Of a stretch of DNA of 64,000 nt, positions 46,601-57,928 are shown piece after piece. Origin of the DNA: Gerris lacustris (lineage: Eukaryota > Arthropoda > Insecta > Hemiptera > Gerridae); assembly GCA_951217055.1 (NCBI GenBank), contig OX578277.1, forward strand, positions 10,051,389 to 10,115,388. The letters are read 5' to 3'. Numbering within the stretch: position 1 is the first letter of the stretch; every line of letters begins with the position of its first letter. The notes under the pieces were generated by a model, which worked only from the letters and a program-made list of their open reading frames with translations, was not told the origin of the DNA and did not search any database. The translations under genes and the position numbers were made by a program.

Positions 46601-49095
46601 GTGTTATCAAGGTTATTTTGGCTATCTGTCGTGTTATCGAGGTTAATAGGCGGGGTTTTCAAGTCTAGACTTGTTCAAGGTCGACCCATCCCTGTATAGA
46701 GTTGCTTTATAGAGGTTGACTTCTCAAAACAACTTGTTATAGAGGTTCTGAGTTACGTTGTGAATTGGAAAAAATCTATGTCATAGAGGTTGTTTGGATA
46801 ATAATAGTCACGTTATAGAGGTTAATATAACATTATGTGTTATGGCAATCTTAAGGGGATTTGAAAGTTGCACTTGTAATTGAGGTTGTCGTGTTATTGA
46901 GGGTCGTGTAAGTTAGGTTCTGCTGTACTAGAATAGTTGAAATTCAAAGAGTGCTTCCTCCTACTGGTGGAGGTAAAGAAGTAGTGATAAAAATTGTGCT
47001 TACAAACCTCAGTTGTAAAACCTGAATGGCAAAAATGACCCTTTTTAATTCATTGCCTCCTGTTAAATCTCCCTTTTAATTTAAACCTAATTACTCAAGA
47101 ATTAAAAAATAATGGAATAATTTTATAATATCATAGATGTAAATTTGTTTCCAACTTATTCTTACCTGAAAGCAAGCCAGGATTGCATACATTTTTATTG
47201 AAAGACTGGTCACTTGTAGTGGGCCAGAGTTAAATACTGCTGCCCCTTAGTTCTTTACACAGGAAACCATTAACCATACTTAAGGCCTTTTAATTTACCG
47301 TCTACTAATATGTATCTTGTTGTGTTGCACAGGTATTTATGTCTGCTGTCGTTTTTCCACTGGTCTGAATTTATGTCGATAGCGTTGGCCAATCCGACGT
47401 CTCTTAATACAGATTCATACATGCTAAATCATAGCAGGGATTATAAGTTAGCTCTTTTTGCCAGTTGGACTGAATTCTTTCTTGAGCTTTATTTCTTTCC
47501 TGGTAAATATATAAATATATATGAATTTTTTTTCAATTATTAATAGCCTATTAGAGACAGGAAGAATTGCTGAAAGTTACAAAGTTTGTCATTTAAGACT
47601 ATGCTAAAGCCTTAACTCAAAGACATAGACTATGTAGGTGGATCTATTGTACAAACCCAGGTAAAGTGAAGGAGTCCCTCCCAGATCCTTCTATTCTCTA
47701 ACCAGACTAATAGACTCACAGAAAGTTACAAAGTTTGTCATCTAAGACTATGCTAAAGCCTTAACTCAAAGACATAGACTATGTAGGTGGATCTATTGAA
47801 CAAACCCAGGTAAAGTAAAGGAGTCCCTCCCAGATCCTTCTATTCTCTAACCAGACTAATAGACTCACAGAAAGTTACAAAGTTTGTCATCTAAGACTAT
47901 GCTAAAGCCTTAACTCAAAGACATAGACTATGTAGGTGGATCTATTGAACAAACCCAGGTAAAGTGAAGGAGTCCCTCCCAGATCCTTCTATTCCCTAAG
48001 CAGACTAATAGACTCACAGAAAGTTACAAAGTTTGTCATCTAAGACTATACTAAAGCCTTAACTCAAAGACATAGACTATGTAGGTGGATCTATTGAACA
48101 AACCCAGGTAAAGTGAAGGAGTCCCTCCCAGATCCTTCTATTCTCTAACCAGACTAATAGACTCACAGAAAGTTACAAAGTTTGTCATCTAAGACTATGC
48201 TAAAGCCTTAACTCAAAGACATAGACTATGTAGGTGGATCTATTGAACAAACCCAGGTAAAGTAAAGGAGTCCCTCCCAGATCCTTCTATTCTCTAACCA
48301 GACTAATAGACTCACAGAAAGTTACAAAGTTTGTCATCTAACACTATACTAAAGCCTTAACTCAAAGACATAGACTATGTAGGTGGATCTATTGAACAAA
48401 CCCAGGTAAAGTAAAGGAGTCACAGGCTTACAAAGTTTATTGCATTGTAAGGTGAATTATATCATAAGCTAGTTAATTAATTTTTTTTTTTGTTTCTTTT
48501 AGGTATTAAAAGATTTAGGCTATTTAGTTGGCTGGGTCTCTGCCTCTGCTTATCAGGAGAATTGGTTCGTAAGTTAGCTATATTAACAGCTTCGAGAAGT
48601 TTTACTCATCTAATCCAGTGGACTAAGTCAGAAGAGCATAAGCTAGTTACAAGCGGCGTCTACTCATTGTGGAGACATCCTAGCTACGTCGGATGGTTCT
48701 ACTGGGCTATTGCTACCCAGGTAAATATGAATTTGGACTACGGTTCTAGGTAGAATAGTAGTAGGTTATTACATCATTACAGGGTGGAGGTATCTGTCAC
48801 TTTACACATTCAAAATTGAACTATATCTGCTTAAGTTGTAGGTAAAGTTAAAAGCGATACACTGACCTTAGGCCTATAACTTATTTACTTAAATATTGTA
48901 TATTTTTGATTGCAGTTGGTAGTATTGAATCCTGTCTGTCTAATAGCGTACACATTTGCGTCGTGGTATTTCTTCTACACGAGGATACAGGAAGAGGAAG
49001 TAGCCCTTTTATATTTCTACAGTGAAGAATACGTTGAATACCAACGTCGTGTCCCCACCGGCCTTCCATTCATAAAGGGTTACATACTAGACTGA
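43649..49095 (+). CDS. ICMT: Protein-S-isoprenylcysteine O-methyltransferase, complete, five exons
   Basis: The enzyme methylates the C-terminal prenylcysteine of CaaX proteins such as Ras, using S-adenosylmethionine, in the endoplasmic reticulum membrane. Coding exons are 43649-43843, 46249-46340, 47333-47502, 48503-48720 and 48916-49095. All junctions are GT/AG and the 855 nt give 284 residues, the length of human ICMT. Several hydrophobic membrane segments occupy the first ~200 residues. Family signatures are intact: HSRDY/SWTEF in exon 3, SGVYSLWRHPSYVGWFYW (ending near residue 221), the RIQEEEVALL helix (248-257) and RRVPTGLPFIKG (269-280). An upstream in-frame TTG frame exists but ATG 43649 is the natural start. 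Introns 1, 2 and 3 carry repeats. No defect is visible. Confidence 0.96.
44068..44545 (-). repeat. 126-bp satellite array A in ICMT intron 1
   Basis: Nearly four units with a 126-bp period (AGACATGGATTAATC at 44107 and 44233). They run in the opposite orientation to array B (44930-45838). Since 126 is a multiple of three, a 42-residue repeated frame stays open; it is not a gene. Confidence 0.93.
44546..44929. other. Spacer between the inverted satellite arrays
   Basis: About 385 bp of intron. It includes a LINE hairpin-tail piece (CTTCCAAGCTTACTGAAGGT at about 44626) and diverged satellite edge sequence (from ~44880). The frame at 44605-44862 is not recognised. Confidence 0.5.
44930..45838 (+). 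repeat. 126-bp satellite array B in ICMT intron 1, inverted to array A
   Basis: About seven units of the same 126-bp sequence, highly similar, in inverse orientation to array A. A short rearrangement with a small palindrome (TCACACATGTGAATCCGTGG) sits in the last full unit near 45745. Together A and B could form a hairpin with up to ~480 bp of paired stem in the pre-mRNA. Confidence 0.93.
45839..46248. other. Rest of ICMT intron 1
   Basis: No feature was recognised; it ends in TATTTTCAG, the exon 2 acceptor. Confidence 0.5.
46521..46925. mobile_element. pogo-type MITE in ICMT intron 2
   Basis: TA flanks both ends. The element starts CAGTAGAACCTCGATAA and ends GTTAGGTTCTGCTG, the classical ends of pogo/Tigger-like elements. 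The body is a series of imperfect GTTAT(C/A)GAGGTT repeats in one orientation (about ten), a subterminal-repeat layout. No protein is encoded. Confidence 0.78.
47572..48425. repeat. 149-bp satellite array in ICMT intron 3
   Basis: About 5.7 units; GAAAGTTAC recurs at 47572, 47721, 47870, 48019, 48168 and 48317, exactly 149 bp apart. Each unit carries CCCAGGTAAAGTGAAG, which resembles a 5' splice site and resembles the real exon 4 donor (CCCAG|GTAAAT). Confidence 0.94.
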
Positions 49096-50050
49096 AATAA
49101 TGTCATGGAGTTCCTCTTGAATATAAAGGTGAATCTAAATTTCTTTTTATATTTCAATTTGTAATTGCTGTAGGATAAGAATTTTTTACTACGTTTTTAT
49201 TAGCTTGCTTTCTTGTTTGTTTGTTTGTTTGCCCGGTACAAATCTGGCAATCGATCTGGAAATCTGGCTAACTAACTTCCCGAATAGCTAGACATTTGAA
49301 ACTTTTAGCATAGCTCAGAACACTGTGTCAATGCATTATTTTAATACTTTTAGCCATCTTTCAGCAGAATTTAATTAGTTTTCAGCAAATTTTGCTGTAC
49401 GCAAAGTTAGTTTGGAAAAAATCCACAAGTTATTTTATTTGTTTTGCCATGTCCAATATTTACGCAATCTTCATTTTGACGGGTCTCAAATTTGTGATAG
49501 ATAAACATTGAATGACAGCAAAACAGGAAATATCGATTATATTATTTATCGATTATATTATTTATATTATTTCAAATATATTGATGGCATGCTTTAGATT
49601 TGGTGTTGGGGAGATCCGTTGTACAAAGATTTATCCTTTTATAGGTTTAAGATCAGCTCTCTAGATGGTTGTCATTTATGTGAAGTAAATAAATTCGGAA
49701 CTATTTTTTTTTCACTAACATTATATATTATATAACAATAAAAATTATATTATCAACATTACATACAATTCAACAGAAAATTTAAAAACGTAGTATATAA
49801 AAAGTTCTTTTTATCTTGAAATTTTAAACATTGGGATAGTTAAATACATTTTTTAGGGAACACCTACAAAACAACATAGGGCAGTTAGCCTGCCCTGGGT
49901 ATGTCGAGTTAAAATTATATTTCTTGATGATCCAACTCTATACTTCAAAATTATTTTGTCGTCCCATGGGTTTGTATTAAGACTGGAATGCACTTAAAAC
50001 TCAATACTCGTCTGTTTTTGTTTTATTTCTGTATGTATTCTAATTACATT
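49096..50050. other. ICMT 3' flank
   Basis: The 3' untranslated region probably lies here. AATAAA-like hexamers occur near 49687 and 49735, but none can be chosen. An ATCGATTATATTATTTAT doublet is near 49533. No gene is visible. Confidence 0.4.
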
Positions 50051-50060
50051 TATATTTTAT

Positions 50061-51256
50061 CCATGCAAGGTCAGATGGCTGATAAGGTGTCTATTTAATA
50101 AGAAAACTACAATTCCATTAATAGAGACGTTTACCCCCCCCCTTTAAAGGTCAACTTCAGTCAAATTTATTCTAAAAATAAAAAAGTGCTATTTTGGAAT
50201 CTAAAATTGGACTTAGACTGAAAATTTTGACTTTTTAAAAAAATTCAGGAAGACTAATTTCAGATATATTTGTAGCAAATTAAATTTTTAGGCTGGAATT
50301 AAGTTTATTTAAATCATGGTAATTAAGCCACGTGAATTACACATTTTCGTGCACGGTTGTTACATTTCACACTTTAAGAAAATATTTTGGTCAGTAGTTT
50401 AAAATAAAAATCTCATTTTAATACACCATTAAATAGCACTCTTAAAAGCCTAAACAATGAACTATAACTTAACCTAAAAAGTTTTTGAAAATAGACTTTA
50501 ATAACATGCACGGTAATTACTTTTAAAAGGGTACGTAACTGGAAGAACAATCGAAATTAGCGCTAGCTCCCAACTGAAGGGTTCAGCTCATCCCCTATCA
50601 ACTGTTGCTAGGAAACCAGTGTTGCGGCATTGCAAAAATCTCTCGCCACTTAAAATCTTCCTACCAGAGTAGGGGTCACATATATATAATGCCACGGTAA
50701 TTACATTTTTTAAAGGGCAAACTTTAACTTGAAGTTCCGTTTAGTAATAATTCATTATTTTTAATAACTAACACATATTTTAATCCTGGTAGGACCCTAC
50801 TTCAAAATTATCCAATAAGTTTTTTAATAAAATTATTAATGTATGAGCTAGAGTGAAGTGAATAAGAACAACTGACTTAAGGACAGCCACGGTTGTTACA
50901 AAATCGCCTTTTGAAAATTTTTGTAGCGATTAAAATTAAGGGGCGCATTATTTTTTTACTTGGTTGTAGTTCTGTTAGCTTAACTGAGTTACCATGAAGA
51001 AAAATCCTGTCAATTAAGTGAAAAACACTCCAGTTATTCATCTAGGACATGAAAATTGCACTTTAAATTGGAATCACCCTTAACAAATCAATGATAATTT
51101 AAATAATCTTGTTAAATTAATTTAATGTATCTTTGTTTTTATTTATTGAATAAATTTGACTGAAGATGGATGACCTTTAAAGGGTTGAAACGTCTCTATT
51201 AATGGAATTGTAGTTTTCTTATTAAATAGACACCTTATCAGCCATCTGACCTTGCA
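50061..51256. mobile_element. Mutator-like non-autonomous element
   Basis: The direct repeat TATATTTTAT (10 bp) flanks it exactly (50051-50060 and 51257-51266). The inverted ends (TGCAAGGTCAGATGGCTGAT and onward) are ~105-110 bp long and nearly identical through GAGACGTTT..CCTTTAAAGG..AAATTTATT. A 9-11-bp duplication with ~100-bp inverted ends is the Mutator (MULE) pattern. The 1-kb interior has no transposase frame. Confidence 0.72.
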
Positions 51257-51266
51257 TATATTTTAT

Positions 51267-51980
51267 AAGACTGTATTACAATAATTAATAAATCATTTTT
51301 AATTTAATTAATTAATTTTTTTCTTTAATTGTAGGAATACAAGCTGGGTAAAGTATAGTTCTTCTAAACTACATTACCTTCTTGGGGATTAGAAAATAAT
51401 CCAATAACCACGGATACATGTAGGGTTCAAGTCCCATAAAGGTAAGATACATTTTAACAGGTCTGACATTATTAATTAATATGTAATTAACAATTAAATA
51501 AAGAAAGTAAAATTGTAAATATTAACATAATTAGAACTAAATATTTTACAATAATGAGAAGATTATGACAAAATTATGTTAGTTTTTATGTGGACCACAA
51601 TGCAAAAATTGTGGTTTAGCAGCCTGCTATAGGCTAAGACGCAGTGCAAACAAATAAAACTGGTTTGAAACTAGTAGTCATGAATATCTATTAAGTGTCA
51701 TCAAAGAAAATCTATAAAAGCAATCATCAAAAAATGTTATGAATGTATTTGTTATAATAATTGTCAACCTTTGTCAATGATGTTAGCCTCACTGGGAAAA
51801 TAGCCCTTTGAAATTATGTAATACTCTATGTACCTATCTCTATATCTGACCCTCAGAATTAGGTTTTTTGTTTGCAGTTGTAGTTCCATTAGAAGCGAAT
51901 TGTCAATACTCACACCTTTTGAGGCACAGTTGTTACTGATAAACATAGAACTTTAATCCTACTTATGTATAGGATTAGCT
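51267..51980. other. Non-coding
   Basis: No gene was recognised; the minus frame at 51764-51946 is featureless. Confidence 0.45.
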
Positions 51981-51984
51981 CATT

Positions 51985-53040
51985 GATTTCACAACCTCAG
52001 TAGCTCATTGCTATCACAACCCAAGTAGCTCATTGCTATCACAACACCAGTAGCTCATTAATATCACAACCCTGGTAGCTCATTGCTATCAAAACCTTGG
52101 TACCTCATTGTTTTCTCAACCCCAGTAGCTCATTGCTATCACAACCCCTGTAGCTCATTGCTATCACAATCCCAGTAGATCATTGCTATCACAACCCCTG
52201 TAGCACATTGCTATCACAATCCCAGTAGATCATTGCTTTCCCAACCCCTGTGCTCATTGCTATCACAACCTTGGTACCTCATTGTTTTCTCAACCCCTGT
52301 AGCTCATTGCTATCACAATCCCAGTAGATCATTGGTTTCGCAACCCCTGTAGCTATTGTTTTCTCAACCCCAGTTGCTCATTGCTATCACAACTCCTGTA
52401 CCTCATTGTTTTCACAACCCCAGTAGCTCATTGCTATCACAACCTTGGCACCTCATTGTTTTCTCAACCCCAGTAGATCATTGCTATCACAACCCCTGTA
52501 GCACATTGCTATCACAATCCAAGTAGATCATTGCTTTCCCAACCCCTGTAGCTCATTGCTATCACAACCTTGGTACCTCATTGTTTTCTCAACCCCAGTA
52601 GCTCATTGTTATCACAATCCCAGTAGATCATTGCTTTCGCAACCCCTGTAGCTCATTGCTATCACAACCTTGGTACCTCATTGTTTTCTCAACCCCAGTA
52701 GCTCATTGCTATCACAACCCCTATTGCTCATTGCTATCACAATCCCAGTAGATCATTGCTTTCCCAACCCCTGTAGCTCATTGCTATCACAACCCCTGTA
52801 GCTCATTGCTATCACAATCCCAGTAGATCATTGCTTTCACAACCCCTGTAGCTATTGTTTTCTCAACCCCAGTTGCTCATTGCTATCACAACCCCTGTAG
52901 CTATTGTTTTCTCAACCCCAGTTGCTCATTGCTATCACAACTCCTGTAGCTCATTGCTTTCACAATCCCTGTAGCTCATTGCTATCACAATACCAGTGGC
53001 TCACTGCTATCATAACCCAAGTAGCTCATTGCTATTGCAA
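51985..53040. repeat. 25-bp minisatellite
   Basis: About 42 units of the form GTAGCTCATTGCTATCACAA followed by CCCCA or similar. Variants (GTACCTCATTGTTTTCTCAA; GTAGATCATTGCTTTC) are arranged in a partly regular higher-order order. Unit spacing is constant with no unique spacers, so it is not CRISPR-like. Confidence 0.94.
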
Positions 53041-53458
53041 TAATTTTTGCTTGATAAGCAGGAGGTCTGGGTTGGATTCCCATCTCTAGCTAGAGGCACC
53101 CTTATTGTCCACCTAGCATCCATGGGTAGCTGCCTAAGTGATCTGGTGTCTATCCCGATAGAAATGTCAATTATAGGGTTTTAGGGTTTAATTTAGGATG
53201 GAGTCACTAATGCTGTGTCTTCCATTACATTTTATATAGTTGTATTTGTATATACCCTTTAACAGGTGTAAGACCCTCACGGGCTGTTATGTCGAGTTAA
53301 TTACCTACATTAGTCATATAGACGAGGAAGCAATGTAGACTTCTTTTAAATATACTATAATATATACTACAAATTCTGGTATTTGTAAATAAAATATATA
53401 TATATATATTTATAAATAACCATAAAATAAATGTCATTAGCAATGGTGACACTTTTGT
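53041..53458. other. Non-coding, SINE-like fragment
   Basis: Near 53055-53200 a segment (GGTCTGGGTTGGATTCCCAT with a B-box-like GGTTGGATTCCC) resembles the tail of a tRNA-derived repeat. No gene is visible. Confidence 0.35.
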
Positions 53459-54001
53459 TGTATAATGCTCAGAGCAAGAAAGGGTAGAGGGAGCAATGCG
53501 ATTTGAAAAGTGGTTCATTATGCTACACCCCTATACTAAACCTCTCAAGCGAGCTCAATCTGAACTAAAGTGATCGCGTGGTCACTGGTCCTTGTCTTAT
53601 TGGTCTATGCCTTGTCCTTCTGTCCCCACAGACGCTTGTTAACAAATCCTTATCAGTAGCATTTATTCAACACCCCACTCAAAGAAGATTGCTATTGGTT
53701 ATCTAGGAACTGTTACACTTTTATTAACACCGTTACTTCCTATAGATAATTAATAAGGTTAACAACAAACATTAAAGTACATATTTATAAATTATAATTA
53801 AATGTTGTAAGATAATATCACTTGCTCTTATCAGCTGATATCAGATAAATTTTAAGTTTTTATCGAGATATCGATACTGTTTCACCAAACTGCCGCTTGG
53901 GAGGTTTAGTATATGGGTGTGTAGCATAATGAACCACTTTTTGAGACACAGATTCTATTGTTTTGTTCCCACTATCCCTTCCTTGCTCTGAGGTATAATG
54001 T
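53459..54001. mobile_element. Element with long, nested inverted ends
   Basis: The strongest inverted pair is GTGGTTCATTATGCTACACC + CCTATACTAAACCTC (53510-53545) with its complement at about 53904-53939. The match continues outward with gaps (GCTCAGAGCAAG versus CTTGCTCTGAGG), giving boundaries near 53459 and 54001. There is no protein-coding capacity and no clear target duplication. Confidence 0.6.
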
Positions 54002-54508
54002 GTATATTTACACACCACTTTTTTTGTATGTTGCATATGTGCAGCATTATCTGAGACTATTGTGTTCTTTTTTTTTTAATTATAATTTTGCTCTTTCTTT
54101 TATTTACTTTAATTAAAATAAACATTAACATTTATTAATTATATTATTTATTGAACAAAATGTTTAGCTTTTTTAAAACAAAATAAAGAATTAATCTCTT
54201 AATTGATTAATTTTTACTTAATTGATTATTTTTAACCCCTTATTTATTTATTTTAATTGTCTGTGATTTTATAATATGTAATATTATTGTAATTGTTTGT
54301 TTTTTGTAATTTTATATTATTAACTTTTTGTGTCAAATTAAATTAATTAAAATAAAAGAAATATATGTATGTAATGTATAATGTGTATAGTTATGTATAT
54401 AATAAATAATAGATATTTGTAGCCCTATTTACTGCCTTTTATTATTATTAAAATATTTTTTCTCAAAATTTGCAGTGTGATTCACAGAACAGTCAATTTA
54501 CAGAAGCC
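54002..54508. other. Non-coding, very AT-rich
   Basis: No gene or repeat was recognised. Confidence 0.5.
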
Positions 54509-54804
54509 TAAAGGGGCCCACACACTTACAGTTTAACTGCAGGCCGTTATCGTATACGATTATCGTAGGGCCAAAATCTCAGACCACCACACATTACCCG
54601 TCCACCACCTGCAGGCAATCGTAAAGAACTACAGATCTGTGCCTGTATGCGCCATACACTATGCGATGAATGCCTGCAGGCTGATATCTGTCGATTTTTA
54701 ACTGCAGACCGATATATGTCGTTTTTAACAGGAGGCAATGAATTGCTCCATTGTCTGTCCCCGCTAGACTTTCTGAATGCGTAGAAGTAAACGTTGTGCA
54801 TTGT

Positions 54805-55047
54805 ATGTATTATGGGTTAATTATTGTGAACCAGCAAAGAAAAAAAAAGGTTTTCGTTAGTTCACACATTTCTTTGTTGCGTGAGTTGAGGCATTCCCAT
54901 AATGAAGATTTATTAAACTATTTGCGAATGAACGAAGACAATTTCAACAAAATGTTGCGATTGGTTTCACCTTCACCCTTCATTAGTAAAACGAGCACCA
55001 AAATGCGCCAGTCAATAAGTGTAGGAGATTGCTTATTTTCTTTTTAG
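54805..55047 (+). pseudogene. Harbinger transposase N-terminal fragment
   Basis: From the ATG at 54805 the frame encodes MYYGLIIVNQQRKKKVF, then the segment LLNYLRMNEDNFNKMLRLVS and KTSTKMRQSISVGDCL, then a stop. The pattern (basic start, '..YFRM....F..LL..V.P.I....T..R..I....RL') is the conserved region before the DDE core of HARBI1-like transposases. The catalytic part is missing: a TAG follows at once and the frame after it is soon closed. The longer frame back to 54751 adds an alternative start of no value. Confidence 0.68.
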
Positions 55048-55429
55048 CAGTATCTATAAAAATGTAATTACAAATGTAAAATTTATAATTTATCAGAAAT
55101 TATTAATAAATTAATTAAACAATTATAAATTATTTAACTAAAGAATTATTATTATATGTACTAAATTTAAAGTGTAATTACCTATTGTCGCAGTCGGTAC
55201 TGTTTTTTTTTTTTATTTATTTATTTATTTATTTATTATAATTTATAGAGTCCTCTACAGTAATTTTATATACCACAAGAGAGGCACTCTCACACAGCGA
55301 CATTATAAATATATAGATGAGCAAAAAGATTAACGTAAAACATAGAATAACAAGAATTAAAAAGGATACAGTTCAATATAAGTAAAATAAGTGATAAATA
55401 AAAAGCAAATTAGACAGTTGATATGGTAT

Positions 55430-55434
<5 letters not shown>

Positions 55435-55470
<36 letters not shown>

Positions 55471-57368
55471 CATTTATTGATTATACATCAAATCGGCACG
55501 TAGCCGTGGTACCCATTATGGGTTTCTTAGGTTACATATTATTTATTATACATATATCTGAAAAATTACATAAATACACATACATATACATATTCGCACA
55601 CACGCATACTCTCCTATAAATATTGACTATTTTTAGTACATACTTTTTAATATACTTATAATTTCATACATTTCTTTTAATAATTACACTACAGTTTCCA
55701 TAATAGATTAGAGTGATAAGACAAAACTAATTTAGATAACAATAATAACATACTAACTATAAACAATCATTAATAAATAAACTAATGTTATTAGATTACC
55801 TAATAACAGACTCTAATACGTGGATTAATAATAAACAACCAACAATAACAATATTAACAACATTAACAAGTGGTAAAAAGTATTCTTTAAATAAACTAAA
55901 GATGAATAAATTAAATAAATAGTAACTAAAAAGTAATAACATATAAATAGTAACAAAAATTAAATAAATAGTAGTAGTAATATAAAGTAGTTAGTATAGT
56001 AGTTTTATTTATTTTTACAAAAATGCAATAAATATTATGAACAGTCTAGTCAACATATCGTTGACCAGAGTATTCACACCGCATATCTAACTTTTTAAAA
56101 CTTTTTGTCTTATTATTATTTATCTATCTATGGAGCCAAACCTCGCTAAAAACCGTTCCCATCCGTTTCCATTCTTCTCTTTGTAGAGCTACTCTTTTCC
56201 ATGTTACTCCGCCACAACAGATCCTCATATTATCATCCCATCTCATCTTCGGTCTTCCTCTGCTCCTCTTGTTGTCCCAAGGTGTCCAGTCCAATATTTC
56301 CAGTCCATCTTCCGTCTTCTGTCCGAATGATATGGCCTGCCCATTTCCACTTTTTATCGCTTATCACCTTCCCAATATCTTCTAATCCCGTTTTCTTCCT
56401 TATCGTTTCGCTCGGTATCTTATCTTTAATGGATATTTTTAGCATGGACCTTTCCATCCTCCTTACTGCAACTCTAAGCTTGTCTATATCTTTTTTAGTT
56501 GGGCTCCATGTTTCGCAACCGTAAATCAGTACCGGTTTTACGACTGAATTCCACAACTTCTTTTTCTCCACGATTTCTACCTCAGATTTAAAAAGCTGTC
56601 TGAATCTATAAAATGCACTCCACGCCAGGCCTATCCTCCGTTTAATTTCTTTTTTGGTGCTATTCTCTTTAGATATAGTTTGGCCAAGATATATACATTC
56701 ATCTATTTCCAATAACTTATCATTTTCTATTACTATCCCTAAATCTTCATCTGTTTTATTTATTATTAATGTTCTCGTTTTGTTTTTATTTATTTTTAAG
56801 CCTATTTTACCAGTTTCTCTAATTAAATCTTTTAACATGCACAGAACTTCTTTTTCAGACGCACCAATCAGCACTATATCGTCAGCAAATTTCATCGTAT
56901 TTAGTTTTTGCCCGTTAATGTTTATTCCCATATCATTCCAATTAAGTTGTTTAAAAGCTTCTTCTAGGACCGCAGTGAATATTTTTGCCGACGGGATGTC
57001 ACCCTGTCTTACTCCTCTTTCAACGTCTATTGACTTTGACAGATCGCCCCAAGTTATTTTAATTTCACTATTGCTATAAATATACTCGAACATCTTTAAG
57101 TATGTATTTTCTACTCCGTTAGCTTTTAGTGCTTCTCTTATAACACTATGTTTGATACTGTCAAATGCTTTTTCAAAGTCTATAAATATTAAGTATAAAG
57201 GAAACCTATATTCTTGGGCCTTGCTTATGAGCTGCTTTATTACAAGTATAGCGTCGCATGTAGAGTAGTTGCTTTTGAAACCGACTTGATTCACTGGGGA
57301 ATGAAAGTCGAGCTGTTTATTTATCCTTCTAGAAATTATTGACATAAAAGTTTTGTACAATACTGATA
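55435..57368 (-). mobile_element. RTE-type non-LTR retrotransposon, 5'-truncated
   Basis: The 15-bp direct repeat GATATGGTATTATAA lies at 55420-55434 and 57369-57383, bounding the element exactly. The 3' end, on minus, is AATAAATGGTATTATTATT with an (ATT)n tail (55435-55468). The 5' end begins inside the reverse transcriptase, as in incomplete target-primed reverse transcription. About 650 bp of 3' sequence (55475-56128) follow the coding part. It sits inside the Harbinger element and is thus younger. Confidence 0.85.
56129..57366 (-). pseudogene. Reverse transcriptase of the RTE-type LINE, truncated, one frameshift
   Basis: The frame starts within the fingers (LSVLYKTFMSIISRRI) and holds the palm motifs: FIDFEKAFDSI, GVRQGDIPSAKIFTAVLEEA, and the catalytic FADDIVLIGA (FADD at 56878-56889). 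The thumb/C-terminal part (LIYGCETW, KWKWAGHIIR) follows. Near 56311 a one-base shift moves the frame from ..DGRWTGN to ..EILDWTPWDNKRSRGRPKMR; the second frame ends at a TAG at ~56129 after ..EVWLHR. RQGD and the C-terminal WAGH..R..D.RW block place it in the RTE clade. The N-terminal endonuclease is missing. The start methionine of the 389-codon frame lies outside the element. Confidence 0.88.
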
Positions 57369-57383
57369 GATATGGTATTATAA

Positions 57384-57925
57384 GCATTAAAAATGGTGAC
57401 AATTAAAAGTGGTAACGATTACGAGATTACTAATAACACACATAATTATTTATAGAAGTCTATACTAATAACACACCGTACGCTTCGTCTTTCAGCCTTT
57501 TGTCCCTAATAATTTTTGTCCTTTATTTTCCATGGACATGGATATAGACGATACATGTCTATGAAAGCTGAAATAAAATTAGGTTTATGGTCAACCATGG
57601 TGTCGTCAGTCCAACATTTTCTAACAACACGATAAGATTTTGGCCTGGAGTCCAACGAAGGGAAATAAACAAAATAAAGATGAATCACTCTACACGCCTG
57701 TAGGCCGACTGATAGTGTAGGGCGGCATTGATCTTGAGGCACAGGCCGGACAGTCCACGGACTGTCGTCTCTCCTTCCATCCGATCCTCGCTTCAACCCT
57801 CCACACACCTACAGTCCACCTCCGACTGCAGTCCGTCATCTTAAGGAAAACTGACGAGTGGGTGGCCAAGCTCCGTGGACCGACAGATCGTTATCTTCAG
57901 TTAAACTGTTAGTGTGTGGGCCGCT
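57384..57925. other. Right part of the Harbinger element
   Basis: Subterminal GC-richer sequence with TGCAGTCCGT/ACGGACTG words. The minus frames at 57506-57808 and 57836-58045 match no known protein. Confidence 0.45.
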
Positions 57926-57928
57926 TAA

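Larger units (their letters stand above)
54512..57925 (+). mobile_element. PIF/Harbinger element, split by a LINE
   Basis: The ends are AGGGGCCCACACACTTACAG + TTTAACTG on the left and the near-exact inverse on the right (28 bp, two differences). The 3-bp duplication TAA lies at 54509-54511 and 57926-57928. Near the left end it encodes the start of a Harbinger transposase (54805-55047); the remaining transposase is lost. A 1.9-kb RTE-type LINE inserted later in its middle. Without the LINE the element would be ~1.5 kb. Confidence 0.82.

Noticed and set aside
51985..53040. CRISPR-like array
   Set aside because: Units are contiguous with no unique spacers, and the genome is eukaryotic; it is a minisatellite.
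56201..57079. Plus-strand frames of 107 and 141 codons
   Set aside because: They are shadows of the reverse transcriptase on the minus strand.
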